Below the pieces are notes generated by a model. The model made no database searches, had not been told where the DNA came from, and saw only the letters and a program-made list of their open reading frames with translations. A DNA stretch of 64,000 nt, taken from NCBI GenBank assembly GCA_019279435.1, contig JAAALK010000286.1:17193931-17257930 (forward strand). The letters run 5' to 3'. Numbering within the stretch: position 1 is the stretch's first letter; the number at the start of each line of letters is the position of its first letter. Shown here piece by piece: positions 54,342 to 64,000 of this stretch. Both the position numbers and the translations under genes were made by a program. The stretch comes from Zizania palustris. Lineage: Eukaryota > Streptophyta > Magnoliopsida > Poales > Poaceae.

Positions 54342-55277
54342 CTGAGAAACAGAAGATATGCTTTTCCGGTGAAGTTTATCAAGGAGGCCTGGATGAATGA
54401 CTCACTCTCGAGCTGTGTCAACTACTGAAGACGTAGTTAACCCTCGAATCTGCGACTTCGTATGAGCAAAGCACTTGAAATATTGTCTCAATGTCTCTCC
54501 AGGGAGCTGCTTCACCTAGAAAAGACTTCCTGTTGACATTGGAGGCACGAAGGTGCCTTGGAAATTGCTTACGAACTTCTTCTTCAGCTGCCCCCATGAA
54601 TTAATTGATCCTGGCTTCAAAGACTAGAACCACTGCAATGCCACTCCTTGAAGAGCTAGGGGAAAGCATTTTGCCATAGTGTCCCGCACTCCCCCACTAG
54701 CTTCAATTGCTAGAGCATAAGAACGGACAAATTCTCCAGGATCTTCATCTCCGGCATACTTGCAAAGCATCGAAGTTTTGAACTTAGGGTCGAAGCGTAC
54801 TTTCTGCAATTCGGGATGCAGCGGAGACTCGGTATTGAAGGAAGCATTCTCTGGGGTTTCGGGATAAATAACCTCGTCGTCTTCGGGCACTTCGGGACTG
54901 GTTGGGGTGGCTTGAGAACGAAGTCTATTCGCGGCTTCTTGCCGCCACCTTGCAACTTTGGCTTGGAGACTGGCCATTTGAGTGGCCATATCACCAAGAC
55001 TGTCTTCATCTCCTCCGGAAGGATCTTCCGAGTCTTGAGAACTGTAGGGATCAGTTCGAAGTGGAACTTGAGGTGGAAGAGGGACTCCGGCTGGCCGAAG
55101 TATAGATGGAGTTGGCGGAGGAACTCCGTATGCTCGAGGAAGGGGAATCCCTTCCGGAGTTTGAGGTGGAGGAAACGTCAAAGGTCCTCCGACCTCAATT
55201 GTATCTGAAGATCTTACTCTGGAGGTCCGAGGGGACCTCCGAACAGGATTACCGGTTGCACTCCGCTTAGGAGGCAT
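54342..55277 (-). pseudogene. gag: T1 Gag, N-terminal part
   Basis: ATG at 55277 (MPPKRSATGNPVRRSPR), a basic then Pro-rich N-terminus, a short helical stretch (MATQMASLQAKVARWRQEAANRL), and the Gag core (KYAGDEDPGEFVRSYALAIEASGG, FPLALQGVALQWF). TAG follows at 54624; the frame continues SLKPGSINSWGQLKKKFVSNFQG, TAG, VKQLPGETLRQYFKCFAHTKSQI, TGA. Three stops in the Gag core make it inactive. Confidence 0.88.
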
Positions 55278-55321
55278 GGTGTGAGAGGTTGGTAGAGAAC
55301 GAAGTTTTTTGAACTAGGTTC

Positions 55322-55339
55322 CCCACGGACGGCGCCAAC
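55322..55339 (-). other. T1 primer binding site (tRNA-Asp-like)
   Basis: Coding strand GTTGGCGCCGTCCGTGGGG beside the LTR end. TGGCGCCGT...GGGGA matches the tRNA-Asp type used by many Tat and Athila elements, with a few changed bases. Confidence 0.75.
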
Positions 55340-55835
55340 TGTTGGCGTAAAAGATTACGCTAACAGGTTTCTGAAAATTAGAAACTAACAAACGAAGTGT
55401 TTGCGAAAGAAACTATTCCAAGCCTCCGAAAGGATAATAACTTAGAATAGTTCGGAAGTGTGTATTGGATAACTTGTATTCGGTCCTTATTACAGGGTAA
55501 AACATGGGGTATTTATAGGCCCAAACATTAAGGGAAAGACCCTTTTACCCCTCTATTACAACCGACATAGCGGAAACTATTCGGTACCCTTAATAGGGCT
55601 AAAAAAGGTAAAAGACTAATCTAATGAGAAAGAAGATAAGTCTTCCATCTTAGCTGGCAAGGAAGCTCTTGGAAGAGTTCAAGTTCGAAGATATACTCCG
55701 AATTGGAGTCCGTCATCATACTTTGAACTTGACTCAATGCATCCCCGGAGTCATATGCTGGAAATCTTGGACTTAATCACCAACCTTTGTCTTGTTACTG
55801 CAATAACCCTGAAGATGGAATATTTTCCCCCAACA
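55340..55835 (-). repeat. T1 5' LTR
   Basis: 496 bp. On the coding strand TGTTGGGGGAAAATATTCC...CTTTTACGCCAACA, with a TATA box in GGCCTATAAATACCCC (near 55515). No second copy is in the window: the 3' LTR has been lost at the T1 left end. Confidence 0.88.
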
Positions 55836-58445
55836 CTACTGATTCTCAACTTTTTATACAAGGTGATTATATTATATCAAGAAAGAAAACATGTTGGTTA
55901 TAGCAGACTCTAGATTTATCAAAATCAATCAATTAAGCAAAGTGCTGATGAAGCACATGCAAGCGAGCGAAGAGCTTTTGTAAATCCATCTGCAATTTGA
56001 TCTCTTGACGAAATAAATCTGATATTCAATAATTTATGAGCAATTCTTTCCCTATCAATATGATAGTAAAATTTGACATGTTTGGTACATCCATGAAAAA
56101 CCAGATTCACAATCATGTGTGTTGCTCCAAGATTATCACATCAAAGACATGTCGTTGTTCCTCACTATCGAATTCCTAATTTAAAATAGTTTCAACCCAA
56201 ATTACTTTAGCTGTTGCATTTGCTAAAGATTTATATTCTGCTTCTGTGCTTGACCGTGACTTGGTAGGTTGCTTCTTAGCACTCCAAGAAACTAGATTGC
56301 ACCCTAAATAGGTAGCAAAACTTCCTGTTGAACGCATGTCATCTGGACAACCTTCTCAATCAGCATCAGAAAATGCACTAATAACAAGGGAACTATTTCT
56401 TAGGAACCTAATGCCTAATCTAAGTGTTCCCTGAATACATCTCAAAATTCTCTTCACGGCAATCATATGATTAGATGTTGTAGCATGAAGAAACTGAGAT
56501 ACATTATTAACTGCAAAAGCTATATCAGGTCTAGTTAGGGTAAGATATTGGAGGGCTCCTACAATGCTTCTGTATTTTGTTGCCTCTTGCGCATTGAGTG
56601 GAACTTCATCATATGCTGAATATTTTTAAGAAACTGAAAAAGGAGTATTAACAGGCTTACATTTCTCCATACCTACCCTTTTAATTACCTCTGCTGCATA
56701 TTTTTTTGATTTAACTGAATCCCTTCTTTAATGTTCTCCACTTCAATGCCCAAGAAATAGTGCAGCGCACCAAGATCCTTAAGTGCAAATTCTTTTCTCA
56801 AATCAGCCAACATTGCTTCTATTGCCTGATCGGAGGAACTAGAAACAATGATATCGTCAACATAGATCAACAAATAAATTGTAACCTCCCCTTTATGATA
56901 AATAAACAAGGATGTATGTCCCTTCGAGGTTACAAAGCCAAGTTGTGTAAGCTTGGTACTCAACTTGGAATACCACGCTCTAGGTGATTGTTTCAACCCA
57001 TAGATAGCTTTATCTAGCCTACAAACATGATTAGGGAATTTTGGATTTTCATAGCCTGGAGGTTGATTCATATAAAGTTCTTCTAGAACGCTATGTATGA
57101 AAGCATTTTGAACATCTAATTGCCTTAAACACCAGCCCTTTGATACAGCAATAGACAAGAATATTCTGATAGTTGCAGCTTTAACGATAGAATTAAAGGT
57201 ATCTTCATAATCAATTCCATACCTCTGCTTGAAGCCCTTAGCTACCAAACGAACTTTATATCGATCAATTGTACCATCTGCATGCCTTTTGACCTTATAT
57301 ACCATTTTGAGTCAATCACATTCCTGACATTTTCCCTTGGAACTAAGTGTCAGGTTTGATTTTTCTCAAGAGCATGATACTCCACATCCATGGCTTTCTT
57401 CCAGTCCTTACTTGTGAATGCTTCATGTAAGCTTGCTGGTTCACCTGTTGTGGTCAATAAACATATAAATTCATTACCAAAATCTCTTGGCTTAGTGATG
57501 TTATTTTGAAGCCTGTTTCGTGGACAAGTGGAGACTATTGGTTGCTGTGTAGAAGAGACAGCAGAAGAGCCCATGTTTGTGCCTTCAACATTAGTGGATT
57601 CAGAGCCAGCTGTCGAAGGAAAGGGGCACCACAAAAGGTTCTGCTCCGCTGGCACGTGCACCTGTATTGTTTGCCTCCGTCTGATCCATGATTTCCTGCA
57701 TGCAATAGTCTCTTCTTTCTCCATTTGAATTAGAAAAATTTGGGAAAGTTAGACTACCATCTGCATGTTCATGAGAATTAATTTTCTGATTAATATCTAC
57801 TGCATGCCCCGTATAGGATTTGATCACGGATGGGTGAACAAGAGATATTTCAGATCGAAGTTGCACCCCAGCATTAGGATGTAATTCTGTAAAGGGAAAA
57901 ACGGTTTCATTGAAAACTACATCCCGTGAGATGTAAACTCTTCAACTAGAGACCTGAAGACATTTGTACCCCTTGTGAATCATGCTATACCCCAGGAAAA
58001 CAAAACGTTTTGATCAAAATGCGAGTTTTCGAGGGTTGTAGTGTCTGAGATTTGGCCAACATGCACACCCAAAAGTTTGAAGCTGAGAATAGTTTGTTTT
58101 GGTACAAAAAAGTTTCTGTGGAGGAGTTTGATAATCAATAATACGTGAAGGTGTTCTGTTTATGAGGTAGGCAACGGTGACAAAGGCTTCATCCTAAAAT
58201 TTGAGAGGCATGGATGCATGGGATAATAATGAAAGCCCCACTTCAACAGTATGGCGATGATTGTGCTCCACGACGCCATTCTCTTGTTGTGTATGAGAAC
58301 ACGAAACAATGTATGAAATGCCTATGCGTGTAAAGAAAGAGTTGAATTTTTGATACTCACCTCCCCAATCTGTTTGGATAGCAATAATCTTTTTATTAAA
58401 GGTGCACTCAACAAGAGTTTGAAACATATGAAATTGTTGACATGA
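55836..58445 (-). pseudogene. Copia III fragment, Retrofit/Hopscotch (Ale) type: integrase to RNase H
   Basis: Minus strand. Integrase core has AIQTDWGGEYQKF and NGVVEHNHRH (58194-58445, with the usual ERxN Glu still present as VVEH). The integrase tail includes FGCACWPNLR and VFLGYS. A linker follows with HEAFTSKDWKKAMDVEYHALEKNQT (57350-57724). RT is YKVRLVAKGFKQRYGIDYEDTF, LRQLDVQNAFIHSVLEELYM, YGLKQSPRAWYSKL and catalytic YVDD (LLIYVDDIIVSSSS), ending FALKDLGALHYFLGIEV (56685-57305). A degraded RNase H ends SSRDQIADGFTKAL (55925-56116). Several stops. Gag, protease and LTRs are absent. T1 abuts its 3' end; the upstream end stops abruptly near 58445. Confidence 0.9.
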
Positions 58446-59160
58446 AAACGTGCCCCGCACTTGGGTCAGTTCGACAATCCAAAAGTGTGTAGATACTTAG
58501 GGACAGGCCTAAACGTAACACAACATTGACGTCACGTTCCGACTAACCTTAAAAGTGGTAAGGGGGGGTGAAGTCGCCAGGTAATCAGATCACATAGAAA
58601 TAATCCAATTAGCCGAAAAGAAATATTTTAAACACGTTAAATCAGCAAGCTGAGTGGACCCTGACTAGTTCGAAGTATATAGTGCGAAGGGTATCGCCGA
58701 AGGGTATCTTCGGCGTCTGATGCGAAGGGTCCCATCGAAGGGTACCTTTGGCGTTCGGACTAATCTGACCGAATGCAGGCTCCGAACATATCTCGACGTG
58801 ACAATCACCTTCTAACAGCTGGGTTCGACACGAAGTCTCTAACACAATAAAATAACTCGAACACGATGCACTAGCGTGACTTCGTCTGACGTGGGGTACG
58901 AATGTGGCAAAGCCTGTCTCGACGAATCCTATTGCGAAGCGTATTCGGTGCGCGGGACTTTGTCAAACCGACAACAGTGTGACAGTACGGCATGGGTGGT
59001 CGAAGTAGTATTTCTGCCGAGGGTTGTTTTGGCAACCTTCGAAACCAGCTTCCTGGCTCCAGGGGCCTCTAGCGAAGTGAATCCGAACGTGGAAAACGAC
59101 AAAAAAAAGATATCAAGTGCCAATATTCCTAGGGACCGAATCTGCTAAGTGTTACAGTAG
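58446..59160. other. Unassigned stretch with short hairpins
   Basis: No convincing ORF or match to the other elements here. It contains CGCCGAAG-GGTAT-CTTCGGCG (58695-58715), a perfect 8-bp stem, and a weaker repeat of it to about 58765, plus many CTTCG/CGAAG motifs. It may be the 5' part or 3' LTR side of T2, or a truncated unrelated element; I cannot decide. Confidence 0.4.
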
Positions 59161-59253
59161 AGAAACAAAGGTAGTAATCTGTTACGTAGATTAGCGGATA
59201 CTTCACAAGCGAAGTAACAAGGCGATAGCAATCTGTTACATAGAGCTCCGCAG

Positions 59254-59344
59254 GTAAGCTCTTTGCATATCCTGCATCAAGGTGATTCACACACAATATT
59301 GATTTTATTGAAATGACTTAATCAAATGTTATCTTATCTTTCAG
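59254..59344 (+). other. Candidate intron 1 of the T2 antisense gene
   Basis: 91 bp, donor GCAG/GTAAGC, acceptor TTATCTTTCAG/CT, AT-rich; directly upstream of the conserved PRVTLTLEQ segment. Confidence 0.6.
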
Positions 59345-60522
59345 CTCCGCGTGTGACTTTGACTCTAGAACAAATTGTCCGAGCTGTGGAGAAGGTCCTC
59401 GAAGCCCCTACGACCCTAGAAAAGGACCAGAGGGTGAAGTTGGTTAGGACATGGGAATGATTCAACCGAGTATGGAGCATACTCGGAGTTGTGCCCCCGA
59501 CCATTCCAGACTGGTCAGCTTTGGACCAGGCTCCGAAAAAAAGGAAAGTTGAGGCGGGGTCTTCGGGGCCGGTGAAAACGCCTACAAAGAAGGTGGCCCG
59601 CAAGCCGAAAACTCTTACCCTTCAAAGTATCCTGTCTCGTCGTCAGAGCAATCCGAAGAGGAAGACGATGTAGACGTGCAGATGGCGGAGGAGTTTGAAG
59701 CTCTTCTTGTTGAAGATGAAGGCTCTCAAATGGGAAGTAAGGCCTTCGTCCAAGATGGCGCAGTGGTGGCACCGATGGTTGAAGACAATCCTAAGCAGGC
59801 AGAGACTGAAAATGTCCCATCTAAGCAAGTGGTTGCCCCTGCTATGGGGAAAGGCGGAGTCGAGACTGAAGAGGATCGAGTCTTGGCTCCGGACGAAGTG
59901 ATAGCTTCTATGGTCGAAGAAATCTCCACAACCATTCCTTCGGTTCAAACTCCAAAGTCCAAAGAGGCCTTCGGTCAGATGTTTGAACATCCGAGCAATC
60001 TGGTGCTCACCCGGCAACAAGATGCTAGAGGTAAGATTTAGCTAAATACATTCTTTTTTTACAGGATCAGCTCCAGTGGAGGTGGCTTCTGCTGTGGAAG
60101 TGGTCTCAGAGCCTGCGGCAACTTCGGTGCCATCATTGGCTGCAGCGCAGGAGGTGGTTCTAGAATCAGGGGTGGCTCTGAAGGAGGCGACGGGTCCTAG
60201 AAAGGGTAAAGGCAAAAGTTGGCCCATGCCTGCTCCTGTTCCAGGGTGGACTCCGTCGGAATCGACTGACGGAGGCCAGTCGACAGAGGCCTCTGAGGAC
60301 ATTTCCTTGCGCTATGGCCCTTCTCCAAGTGACGATGATCGGAGTGCCTTATCTAGGATCCCCCTACTAGCCCCCTTCCTTTAATAGAGGACAGGGCTTC
60401 AAACTTTGTTAGAGCCTCTGGCTCAAGCTAGTCGCGAAGTCGGGGAGACTGAATTGGTCTCCATCCTTGGTGAGGCCGAAGGGTCAGAGCTTGATTCTTC
60501 TCTCGAACGGGTGGCTTACCAG

Positions 60523-60602
60523 GTATGTAGCACCTGCAAAAATTAGTTTAATCTAAACATGTATATATAATTCACTTACAATGCTCTTCTTTTCCTTTGC
60601 AG
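60523..60602 (+). other. Candidate intron of the T2 antisense gene
   Basis: 80 bp, donor CAG/GTATGT, acceptor TTTTCCTTTGCAG/C. Removal of 80 bases moves the reading from the VAYQ frame into the IVLARAAVVSNERE frame, exactly as needed. Confidence 0.7.
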
Positions 60603-61400
60603 CACATTGTTCTAGCTCGAGCAGCTGTAGTGTCGAATGAGCGAGAATGCAACCTGCTCAAGGAGAAGGTGACAAATCTTCAAGGGAGTCTTACCGACTC
60701 TGAGAACCGAGCTTCGAGCTTGGAAGAGATCGCTCAGGTAGAGCAGAGTGCTAAAACCAGGCTAGAAACCGCAAAGGAGGAGCTCGAAGCTGAACGGGTA
60801 GTGCTCCGGGCCGAAGTTGAGAGGCTTCGGTGGGAGGAGGCAGCTTGGGGGGCTGAGCTTGTAAAGATCTGAGAAGAGCATGAACGTGAAGAATTTGCTC
60901 GGACAAAAAACTATCCTTATGACGGAAATGGCCAAGCTCTCCTCTTTAATCTGCGATATGAATGCCTCAAGCAAGGCATTGTCCATGGAGAAAATAAAGT
61001 GTAAGAGCGCGGCCTCTGAAACCATGGATGTCCTCCGGGGTGTTTTGGAATATTTTGGGACTTTGTGCGCTTCTTCGTCGTCGGCCAACGACTCTTTGCT
61101 ATGGAAAATGAAGATGATCCAAGCAGCAGCAAAGACAATGAAGACTTTAGGTACTCGATACGAAGAGATCTCTAGCCAAGTAGTCGCTCTCGGTGTGCTT
61201 CACTACTTTGAGGACATCAAACTTTCTATCTCACCGGAACCCATAGAAGTCCCCGCTAGCTTTGGCGTAGATCGACTATTGACCCCTTTGCCTGACGTGG
61301 TCGCAGCCTAGGAGGCTTTTCAGCCATATTGGAGAGCTGAAGGCCGGTCAGCCATGAAGGTGTGGATTGATGAAGTCCAGTCAACTTTCTTCTTGGCTTA

Positions 61401-61742
61401 AACACTGATTTTTCTCAGTGTAATATAATCTATTGAGTAATATAAACTGGAATTCTTCAAAATTGTCTCATTATCTTCTAGCCCCTCTTTGGGGGTAAGC
61501 ACCTTCAATTTTCAAGCGAAGATGGTTACGCACAACGATTGTAATGTCTGCTAAGAGTACAATTTCAATAACTTTGATGTTTGGAGGCTCAGAGCCCCTT
61601 ATTATAAGAATCAAGAACTGGTGGTTCGAAATGCAAATAGATGGTTGCTATGGACCTCGTTGGTCTCTTAAAACTCGTTGGTCTGAAATCCGTAAATGGT
61701 AGCTTAGTACTCTTTTTGGATGTATTGTAATCCGATAATTCT
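61401..61742 (+). other. T2 spacer between antisense gene and tandem repeats
   Basis: No ORF. It begins with an AT-rich stretch suited to transcript end formation (AGTGTAATATAATC) and aligns in patches with 49431-49781 of T1. Confidence 0.55.
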
Positions 61743-62042
61743 GGTCACTTCAGACTCTTTTTACGGATGCTTTCAAGATGATTGCTCAAAATCTGTATGT
61801 TTTGGTCTCTTTGGATTCTTTTTATGGTTTCTTTCAAGACAGTGGCTCGGAATCCATTTTTCATGGTCTCCTCCGACTCTTTTTAAGGATGCTTTCAAGC
61901 TAATTGCTCGGAATCCGTATCATTTGGTATCTTTGGACTCTTTTTACATATGCTTTCAAGCCGGTGGCTCGGAATCCGTTTTTCATGGTACTTTCCCACC
62001 TTGACGGATGCTTTGAGCCAGTGACTTGAAGTCCGTAAATTA
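61743..62042. repeat. T2 tandem repeat, five units of 60-62 bp
   Basis: Units begin at 61743, 61804, 61865, 61925 and 61987 with the core GGTCTCTTTGGACTCTTTTT, then GGATGCTTTCAAG and GGCTCGGAATCCGT. The last unit is degenerate. Homologous to the T1 array but diverged, with a different copy number. Confidence 0.9.
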
Positions 62043-62199
62043 GGTTCAAATGAATAATACTTACCTCCGCAATTAGCTTTGTTCCTCTAGTGCGTCCACT
62101 AGAAGTAGGAATCATCTTGGGAAGCATGCATTATTCGAACTATAGACTTTATTTATTCAAAAGGTGTTTACAAATGATTACAAGGAGCCCCTAAGAGAA

Positions 62200-63327
62200 G
62201 TATCGCTTAAGGTGATCCGCATGCCATGCATGCTTCAATTCTTCACCTTCTAAATTAGCTAATTTAAAAGATCTGGGGTGTCCTAATCGTACAATGATAT
62301 ATGGTCCTTCCCATTTATTTCCTAATTTCCCCAGAGAAATAATGCTCCGCAATACTAAATGGCCCGGTTTAAGTTCATTACGCTTTACTTTTGGGTCATA
62401 CCAAGTCTTCGTTTGATGTTGATACTTCGTCAGGTTAGCAACAGCTCGAAGTCTTATTTCTTTAGTTAAATCCAGTGAAGTCTATCTTTCATTTTCCATT
62501 TAAGGTTCGATGGTGCGGACGGATCCTCCTTTAAGCTCCATCGACGTCATGGCTTCATCTCCGAATAGTAATCTGAAAGGGGTGAAACCTGTGGACCTTG
62601 CTTGTGTGGTACGAATGGACCACAAAATCTTCGGAAGTTCTTTGGTCCATAGCCCCTTCGCTAATCCTACTATTCTTCGATTCAAGCCTGACAAGATATT
62701 ACAATTAGCTCACTCGACGGCTTTAGTGGATTGGGGATGACGGGCAACTACAAAGCACATTTCAATACCAAGACCTTCGCAGAACTCTCTGAAGGGTTCG
62801 ACATCGAACTGAGTGCCATTGTCAATTGTCAGCTATCTGGGCACTCCGAATCTGCAAATAATATTTTGCCAAAAAATTTTTTTGCACATTCTTTGAAGTG
62901 ATAGCGGTGAGGGGTTTTGCTTCGGCCCAATTAGAAAAATACTCAATTGCTACCACTGTAAATTTTAGACTACCCTTTGCCATCGGGAAAGGGCCAATAA
63001 GATCCATTCCCCACCGGGCCATCGGCCAAATCAGAGTAATAACTTGAAGAGGTGCTGGTGGACGATAACTTTGTCTTCCCATCCATTGACAACCTTGGCA
63101 AGTGCAGACTAAAGGCTCCGTGTCAGCTACTATTGTAGGCCAATAGAGCCCCTAGCGAAGTGTTTTGCCTACTAAAGCTCGAGGGCAAGATGGCAACCAC
63201 AAAGACCTTCATGAATTTCTCGGAGTATGTCTTGGCCTTCAGCTTGGGAAATACATTGGAGTAGGCGAGAACATACTCCAGCCTTGTATAAAATAATGTT
63301 GACAATATGATAGTTCCGGGCTCTTAA
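62200..63327 (-). pseudogene. T2 integrase (Tat lineage), decayed
   Basis: Minus strand pieces in order: the zinc domain region (GLYWPTIVAD, CQGCQWMGRQSYRPPAPLQV near 63060-63170), the core with ARWGMDLIGPFPMAKGSLKF (62822-63082), NRRIVGLAKGLWTKELPKILWSIRTTQARS (62500-62694), and a C-terminal stretch ending HAWHADHLK near 62210. Several frameshifts and stops, including CAG-to-TAG-like changes. Clear homologue of the T1 integrase at 50200-51339. Confidence 0.9.
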
Positions 63328-63617
63328 CTATAGTCTTGTCAGCTTTGGGTCTTCGGGAAAATTAGCTTCGTCTTGTAATAAATCCATGATTGAACTCCGC
63401 CAATTGATGCTTGGTATGCAAATGACCTCCGCAGGAGGGAGTTGGGGAACCGAAGGGGAGGCAAGCTCTTCATAAAAATCCCCTTCCAGGATATTTAGGG
63501 CTCCGGTTGCAGCTTTTGCCAAGATGTTTGCTTGTATGTTACGGGCTCATGCTATGCTCCAAAAAGAGATCCCTTTAAATGTTGCTTCTGTCTTGCGGAT
63601 TTCTTCTAGATATTTAG
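63328..63617 (-). pseudogene. T2 second RNase H, C-terminal part only
   Basis: Minus strand WQKLQPEP frame and MAKAATGALNILEGDFYEELASPSVPQLPPAEVICIPS match the end of the T1 aRNH (AKAAAGAMDIPEEAFYEELSTPSVPQMPAAEVLCIPS). Everything upstream of the KYLEEIRK equivalent is gone: a deletion of about 0.6 kb compared with T1 joins this to RT at 63618-63633. Confidence 0.85.
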
Positions 63618-63627
63618 TAATACCCCT

Positions 63628-64000
63628 TTAAATGCTAGCTTCGACCCCCCTGCTTGAAACTAAATACCCTAGCAATTTTTTAGCTTGAGCCCCGAAGATA
63701 TATTTTTCGGGGTTGAGGCGAACTCCACATTCTCGGAAGCTCTCAAAAGTTTCTACTAAGTCTAGACTATGTTGGTGCTTTAAAGCACTGTTTATTACAA
63801 TATCATCCATATAAGCCTTGACATTGCGACCTATCTGGTGACCTAGAGCCTTAGCAATCAACCTTGAAAAAGTTGCCCCGGCCTTTCTTAAGCTGAAGGG
63901 CATTATAACATAACAAAAGACTCGTGAGGGAGTTATAAAGCTTGTATTGGCTTCATCTTCGTGTTTTAACCATATTTGATGATATCGAGAGTACGCATCG
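63628..64000 (-). pseudogene. T2 reverse transcriptase, running off the window
   Basis: Minus strand: MPFSLRKAGATFSRLIAKALGHQIGRNVKAYMDDIVINSALKHQHSLDLV, with the catalytic YMDD, then RLNPEKYIFGAQAKKLLGYLVSSRGVEAS, where the deletion begins. Upstream bases to 64000 continue the RT (SFITPSRVFCYV, IWLKHEDEA) with minor lesions. Homologous to T1 52248-52620. Confidence 0.92.

Larger units (their letters stand above)
59161..61400 (+). pseudogene. T2 antisense gene with GT-AG introns, coiled-coil protein
   Basis: Plus strand, opposite to T2 pol. Candidate exons: up to 59253 (no start found); 59345-60030 (PRVTLTLEQIVRAVEKVLEA, RTWE stop, WSALDQAPKKRKVEAG, then after a frameshift near 59632 EEDDVDVQMAEEFEALLVEDEG); 60065-60522 (SAPVEVASAVEVV to LERVAYQ, with TAA-TAG at 60382-60387); 60603-61400 (HIVLARAAVVSNERECNLLKEKV, long coiled coil to residue VKI stop, then a frameshift into TILMTEMAKLSSLICDMN, RYEEISSQVVALGVLHYF, WRAEGRSAMKVWIDEVQ). 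Introns keep phase where testable. It matches the position and character of the antisense gene of maize Grande-type Tat elements. Decayed; product unknown. Confidence 0.72.

Noticed and set aside
60031..60064. 34-bp GT...AG segment in the T2 antisense gene as a normal intron
   Set aside because: It has a good donor (GAG/GTAAGA) and acceptor (TTTTTTACAG) and removal keeps the frame, but 34 bp is well below the usual plant minimum. It is more likely an intron shortened by deletion.
1..64000. CRISPR arrays, tRNA or rRNA genes, or a prokaryotic-type defence or metabolic system
   Set aside because: None seen; the composition and all recognisable proteins are those of plant transposable elements.

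Overview
This is a gene-poor, repeat-dense stretch of a grass (Poaceae) nuclear genome, consistent with pericentromeric or other heterochromatin. I see no host gene, tRNA, rRNA or CRISPR array. Everything I can assign is a transposable element: an Opie/Ji-type SIRE Copia element, Tekay/Retrosat2-type chromoviruses with LTRs of about 3.3 kb and a chromodomain, Tat-lineage Gypsy elements with an antisense gene, a Retrofit/Hopscotch-type Copia, an Angela-type LTR and a CACTA (En/Spm) transposase remnant. The family set points to a grass; I cannot name the species.

Layout. 1-817 is the 3' end of a chromovirus LTR sitting in a CACTA transposase remnant (818-3775, minus). 3776-5653 is an old, 5'-truncated chromovirus-like LTR. 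5654-6669, 17741-19130 and 46769-46802 are three pieces of one minus-strand Copia element (Copia II). It was split first by a complete plus-strand Copia (Copia I, 6675-17735, target duplication ACTAT) and by a chromovirus (Gypsy 1, 19136-46763, minus, target duplication ATTTT). Gypsy 1 was itself entered twice: a plus-strand solo LTR of its own family sits in its 3' LTR (20957-24268, target duplication CTATG), and a second complete chromovirus (Gypsy 2, 28175-40514, target duplication TAACC) sits in its reverse transcriptase. All four target duplications can be read directly, so this part of the insertion order is firm.

The right end is less orderly. An Angela-like Copia LTR (46803-48516) abuts Tat element T1 (48517-55835, minus gag-pol, 5' LTR at 55340-55835). 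Then come a Retrofit-type Copia fragment (55836-58445), an unassigned stretch with small hairpins, and a second Tat element T2 (about 59161-64000), whose pol runs off the window. T1 and T2 both carry a plus-strand (antisense) gene between pol and the 3' end with GT-AG introns, and both have about 61-bp tandem repeats beside it.

No element looks able to move: every pol carries stops, frameshifts or deletions, and many of the stops fit C-to-T decay at methylated sites. The observations I would follow up are: an amber codon in identical 15-base context inside the pre-gag ORF (ORF0) of two diverged chromoviruses, within what looks like a double-stranded-RNA-binding fold; a pair of perfect 12-bp palindromes kept in the chromovirus LTRs; the spliced antisense gene of the Tat elements, with an extra in-frame exon in T1; and the tandem repeats that look like seeds of satellite DNA.
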